From positions 625,599-687,598 of the forward strand of contig MNCI01025128.1 of the NCBI GenBank assembly GCA_015680685.1: a DNA stretch of 62,000 nucleotides, given 5' to 3'. The position numbers were made by a program, and so were the translations under genes. Of the stretch, positions 57,861-62,000 are shown in pieces (positions within the stretch are counted from its first letter, which is position 1; the number at the start of each line of letters is the position of its first letter). Source of the DNA: Gnetum montanum. Its lineage: Eukaryota > Streptophyta > Gnetopsida > Gnetales > Gnetaceae. A model generated the notes under the pieces. That model had not been told where the DNA came from, made no database searches, and was given only the letters and a program-made list of their open reading frames with translations.

Positions 57861-60440
57861 GATAGGTTTGGGTATTAACAAAGGCTGTTTCTGGGCTATT
57901 TGGACTAAAAAAGCAAAGCTTTTAAGGCTTTCACACTAGCTCCATGCTAGCCAACATGGAAGGGATGACCCCTAACATGTAAGGAATATCCAAATAGTTT
58001 CCTAGGCATTTTTTGCTAGCTTTTGACTTCCAATGGCTTGCATGTCACTGTAGTTGACTAGGAAAGGAAATGGACTAGTTTTAGTGTTAGCTTCAACTTG
58101 TAGAATTTCCCCCCTCCTTTGGAGCCTAAAAGTGTTTTCCACATTGGATCCATGCTGGCCAGCATGGAGAACTATGAAAAGGTGTTTTATGGCATCAAGA
58201 GGGTTACAATAATGGTTTTGAGGCTTTCTAATGTAGTGTAGCACTAGATTTATCAAAATTGATTATTTTGGAGTTCAAAAAGGTCAAAAAGTAAGTCTTG
58301 AAGCTTCACCTCTATATCTTCATGTTGGCTAGCATGGATGGAAGGGAACTCAGTGTAGAGGATCAAAATCTAGGCAAAAACAGGGTCAAATAAGTTTGCA
58401 TGAGCATTTGAAACCAAGATATGATAGTTGTACATCCTCTAGTTGTGTTTTGAAGCCATTTTGGAGGGTTTTAAGCACTAAAGCAAGTTTGGATAGCTTC
58501 CCCCTTTTTTCCATCCTAATCATGGTGGCCCTAACGTGGAAGAATGGACATGTTCTTATTCTTTGGTTTTGGGGTGGTCCAAGAGCACATCAATTAGGTT
58601 TCTAGGCCTCTAGGGCTGTAGACCATGATTTCCCAAGTTTTTGACTAATTTGGTAATGTTTGGGGTTGTATGAGGCTATGTAAGGTTACACCCCCCTTTG
58701 ATCCACATTGAGGGAGTTGCTCTAGTGTGGAAGATGGGAGTTAATGAGATTGAAGGATCAAAACAAGGTCTAATAGGCATAAACTTGAGGCCATGAGGTC
58801 TTAGGCTTCTCTGGTGTAGGTTTTTGGTCTCCAAGAGTGTTAATCTGCTACCAAAAGTAAAAAGGTATCTCTTCCAAGCTGGTTCTACATTTTCCAACAT
58901 GGAAGAGGCCTTCCCTAGCATGGATGGATCATAAATATTAGATCTAGGATAGTCTTGACCATAATCAACCATGCATGTTAGCTCCAAGAGTTGCCAGGGT
59001 TAAAGGGCTATAGTTTAAGGTCAAATTTTAGCAGTTTTGGGTATTCCTAAGTGGTTTTGATGTTACCCCCCTTTTTCCATGCTGACTAATGGGGATTTAG
59101 GTAGGAAGATCCAATGGGAATAGCTTTTAATAATTTTTGGTTAGTTTTGTAGAGTCTAAGGGCTCTTTGAGGTATAAACAAGGTTCTAAGGTGCATACAA
59201 GGCTATTTGATGCCAATTTGAGGTGTTTATGGGTCATTTATGAGTCACCCCAAATATCCATGCTAGATCCATGTTGGCCAACATGGAAGAGATGATCCTC
59301 AACTTGCAAGAGCTAAGGGTGCCTATTTTTTCTATTTTTTGGCAGTTCTGGTTGTGCATGTGCATTTCTAGGGTTGCCAGTGTCGATTGTTGAAGTGTAG
59401 GATCAAAATCTAGTAAGTTTGAGGGTTGTAAGATGGTTCTTGGGCTTAACCATCTTCATCCACACTGGGGCTATGTGGTCCTTCCCATCATGGAGAATCA
59501 TAAGGAGTAATTTTTAACTATTTTGGTTGACTTTCGAAAGTCTAGTGGCTTCTAAAAGGGTTAGGTTACCGTCAGAAGTCATTTCCATGCAAATTTCACT
59601 AGTTTTGGATTTAGGACATTCCATCCACACTGAAGATAGGATGCTTAGTGTGTATAGGATCATCCTCAAGTGTGGATGCACTTGAATCCAAGATTTTGAC
59701 CACTTTTGGAAAGATTTGATAGGGTTTCGAAGCTACTTGGGTTGTAGGGGTCGGGGGCAAGATCTGGTGTCGAAATCAACTATTCTGAAGGCTTCTTGAT
59801 GTCTCATGTAGTCATCCCCCAATGCATCCATGCTGGCCAAGGTGGCCCTAGTGTGTATGGGAGGGGAATGATGGCTTTTTTTCATTTTTGATAAATTTCA
59901 AGGTGTCTGAAGTCTTTGGCAAGCTTTGGTAGGGTCTAGGGGTTAGTAGGATGGGTCATGAGGCTATTTTTGGCTATAAAATTGGTTTATTGGCATACCC
60001 CCATGGCATCCAGACTAGATCCATGTTGGGAAGCATGGATAAGGCTTCAAGACTAAAAATGAACTCAAGTTTCAGCAACTATTGATACTCAAAGGTCATG
60101 GAGGGATACTAGGGTTATTAGAGTGCATTTTAGGGCTATTTAAGGCTATGAAAAGGCTTTTATGACATACCCTCAAGGTATCCATACTAGATCTATGATA
60201 GGCTACATGGATGGAGGATTCACTAGTGTGGGGAAGGTGTTTAGATGCAAAAAATGAGTTATTTTTTGTTAGTCTATGTTACCAGAAGCTGACAAGGGGT
60301 GGTAGAGTCAAAATATGGTAATTGGGTGATCAATTTTACTGATTTAAGATCACCTCCCATCCATCCATGCTGGATCCACATTGGGCAATGTGGATGAACC
60401 TCCCCTTAGCATAGATTAACCATATATGAAAGTTTTGAGC
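57861..60440 (+). repeat. Satellite array 2: about 187-bp diverged tandem repeat
   Basis: The core TCCATGCTGGCCAACATGGA recurs at about 57945, 58147, 58323, 58520, 58700, 58885, 59075, 59268, 59460, 59628, 59828, 60010, 60190 and 60365, mean step about 186 bp (168-202). Two cores are perfect 18-bp palindromes (58150-58167 and 59269-59286). The unit has the same layout as array 1 (two half-cores around a CCCCTAGCATGG phrase), so both are subfamilies of one satellite. Confidence 0.82.
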
Positions 60441-60574
60441 ACTTTTAATTAGGTTTGACAAGGTTTCAAGGCTACTAGGTGTGATCAGAGGGGTTTAAGG
60501 TTATGTGGGATCATCCAAGGGTTAGATTAGGGCTAGCTGGACACCAAAGGATGAGTATGAATGGTATACCCCCT

Positions 60575-60682
60575 GACCAAAACTAGTTTTAGGCCCTAGA
60601 AATCTATAAGGTTGCTAATTTTAGGCCTTAGCCGGATGTAGTTCCAATTTTAGGCCTTGGCAGACCGTAGTCCATATGTTGT
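60575..60682 (+). repeat. Minisatellite units next to the GE-R gag-protease
   Basis: Three units of the tttaggcctt-gca-gccgtag family at about 60583, 60615 and 60648 (steps near 32 bp). They abut the end of the protease tail. Confidence 0.75.
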
Positions 60683-62000
60683 CTAATAATTATGGGATGT
60701 TCTTGAAAAAGCATACAAGGATAACACCAATAGTGAAACATGATACAATGTTGTGAAAGTGAACAAATGATCCTTAACAAGAGAGAGGATAAGGTGCTTG
60801 TTAGAAATTTTTTGTTTGACCTTTGTTAGATCAATGAATCTCTTTCGCACAATCCTATGCTCACCATATTCCTTTTTTAGCATGGCCACTTGCATGAATT
60901 TTTGGTGGTCATTTAGTGTCATAGAGGTAATGTTATTAGCATCATTTTTTTCTTATTGCTAGCCCTAGTCTATCTGTCGAGAGTTTTTTCTTGAAATTTC
61001 ACCTCCAAACCTCAATCAATGTTGACATAGTTACTTGAGGGTAGTGACACATTTTCCCCACTGATCACAATTTTTCCACCTTTATATGGTAAGTGAATCT
61101 CATAATGTATAGGAGATGAAACTACTTGAAGCTTCACTAACCATGATCTTCCTAAGATTAGGTTGAAATTGGGTGTCTCTTTGACTACTAGGAAGTTAGT
61201 GGATGTAGGGAATTACTCACCAGCTACGAAATCCAAAGTGATAGAACCTTGCACTACTACTTGTAAGCCATTAAATGACTTAAGTGTTAAGGTAGTGGTC
61301 ACTTGGATATTCTTTGTTAGGCCTAGCTTATCAACAATGGAATATGGTATCACGTTCGTGGCTACCTCATCATCCACATGAACATAGTGAATCTTGTATT
61401 TTCTAATGCATATGGTGATGATGAGAGGAGCAGATAGCACTTCTCCATTTATAGAGTCAATATTCAACTCACTATCATGAAAGGTGAGCATTGATTAATG
61501 CTCATTTTTCCTAAGTGAAGCTTTCTGAATGATGGAGTGGATTGATTCCTTGCTAGTTGGCATGTCTCTGCTCATAGGAATAGAGGTTAACACTTGAGCT
61601 AGTGCATTACTATGTGTAGAAGAGGTCCTAAGTAGGTTGTATAGACTCGATGATGTGTTATTTTACTTAAGGGATTGATTGGATTATTCTATTGTTGCAA
61701 GAAAACTCTTTTCCTTAGCTTGTTATGTTTCATCCTTCATGGTTCTAATCTCCTCCATGCTTTCTAGATTTTGTGGATTCGATTTTGGTGCATGTGCTTT
61801 GGGCCCCTTGTCCATAGATGCAGTGTGTCTTGGTGTAGGTCTTGGTTGATTACCTTTAGTGGGCTTATTTGTTGGTTTGATGACAAGTTTCTTTTGTCAT
61901 CATTGTGATGATGGTTTTTTGCTAACCTCTAAGTTATTGGACACAATAAGTGGGCTTTGGTCATGACAGGTTATGGTCTTACTTATTGAAGGTGGAGGGA
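60683..62000 (-). pseudogene. gag linker, aspartic protease and tail of GE-R (partial)
   Basis: Minus-strand counterpart of 4600-6092, continuing past the right edge. The protease strand reads VHVDDEVATNVIPYSIVDKL; the Asp is kept, but Glu and Val stand where Gly-Ala are expected, so the active site is damaged. FNLILGRSWLVKL follows. The tail (60922-60683) lies in a second frame and reads RKRFIDLTKVKQK, then FTFTTLYHVSLL, matching the left copy to within about 20 bases of its stop. Satellite and minisatellite DNA follow instead of RT. Confidence 0.82.

Noticed and set aside
1-62000. Bacterial or phage features, CRISPR arrays, rRNA or tRNA genes
   Set aside because: No direct-repeat/spacer pattern, rRNA motifs or tRNA-like folds were seen. 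The tRNA-Asp-like 18-mers are primer-binding sites next to LTRs.

Overview
This window is a piece of a large, repeat-dense land-plant nuclear genome. The evidence is Ty3/gypsy LTR retrotransposons with primer-binding sites matching plant tRNA-Asp, a plant-type EF-hand gene fragment, GT-AG introns, and nested insertions on a 5-30 kb scale. I cannot name the species. No intact host gene is visible. Nearly every coding stretch is decayed, mostly by in-frame TAG, TGA and TAA codons rather than frameshifts.

Layout. An oldest layer, called GE here (giant element), is present twice in inverted orientation: GE-L at 2478-27560 (gag-protease on +) and GE-R at about 43700-62000 (gag-protease and reverse transcriptase on -). 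Between the protease and reverse-transcriptase parts, GE carries a long block with a tandem repeat of about 190 bp, a 29-32 bp minisatellite, a TTGACC-rich segment and short-period GC-rich repeats. In GE-R this block also holds a spliced, multi-exon gene relic on the opposite strand (50202-53948).

Younger LTR elements inserted into this layer. Element A (1-2477, -) runs off the left edge. Element B (9240-18632, -) has the perfect target duplication CTAAT. Element C (19483-25993, +) has GGAAC/GGAAG. Element D (28947-41828, +) has the perfect duplication CACCT and sits in or beside a LINE remnant (27560-28640). There is a solo LTR at 42717-43537 and an LTR fragment cut by an assembly gap at 54676-55030. 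The paralogous arm GE-R preserves the uninterrupted empty sites of B (about 57042-57046) and C (56301-56305), which independently confirms both insertions.

B, C and D belong to one family. D carries gag, pol and a 952-codon open frame of unknown function in the envelope position (ORF2). B carries gag-pol without ORF2. C carries gag and a shortened ORF2 without pol, so it would have depended on proteins from a relative. Their LTRs share a U5 end but differ in U3, where each has its own set of short repeated motifs just upstream of a TATA box.

Assembly quality matters here. Single-N joins at 18189 and 18343 flank a 153-bp LTR segment in reversed orientation. Other joins or gaps lie at 11277, 15278, 15336, 54572-54595 and 55031.
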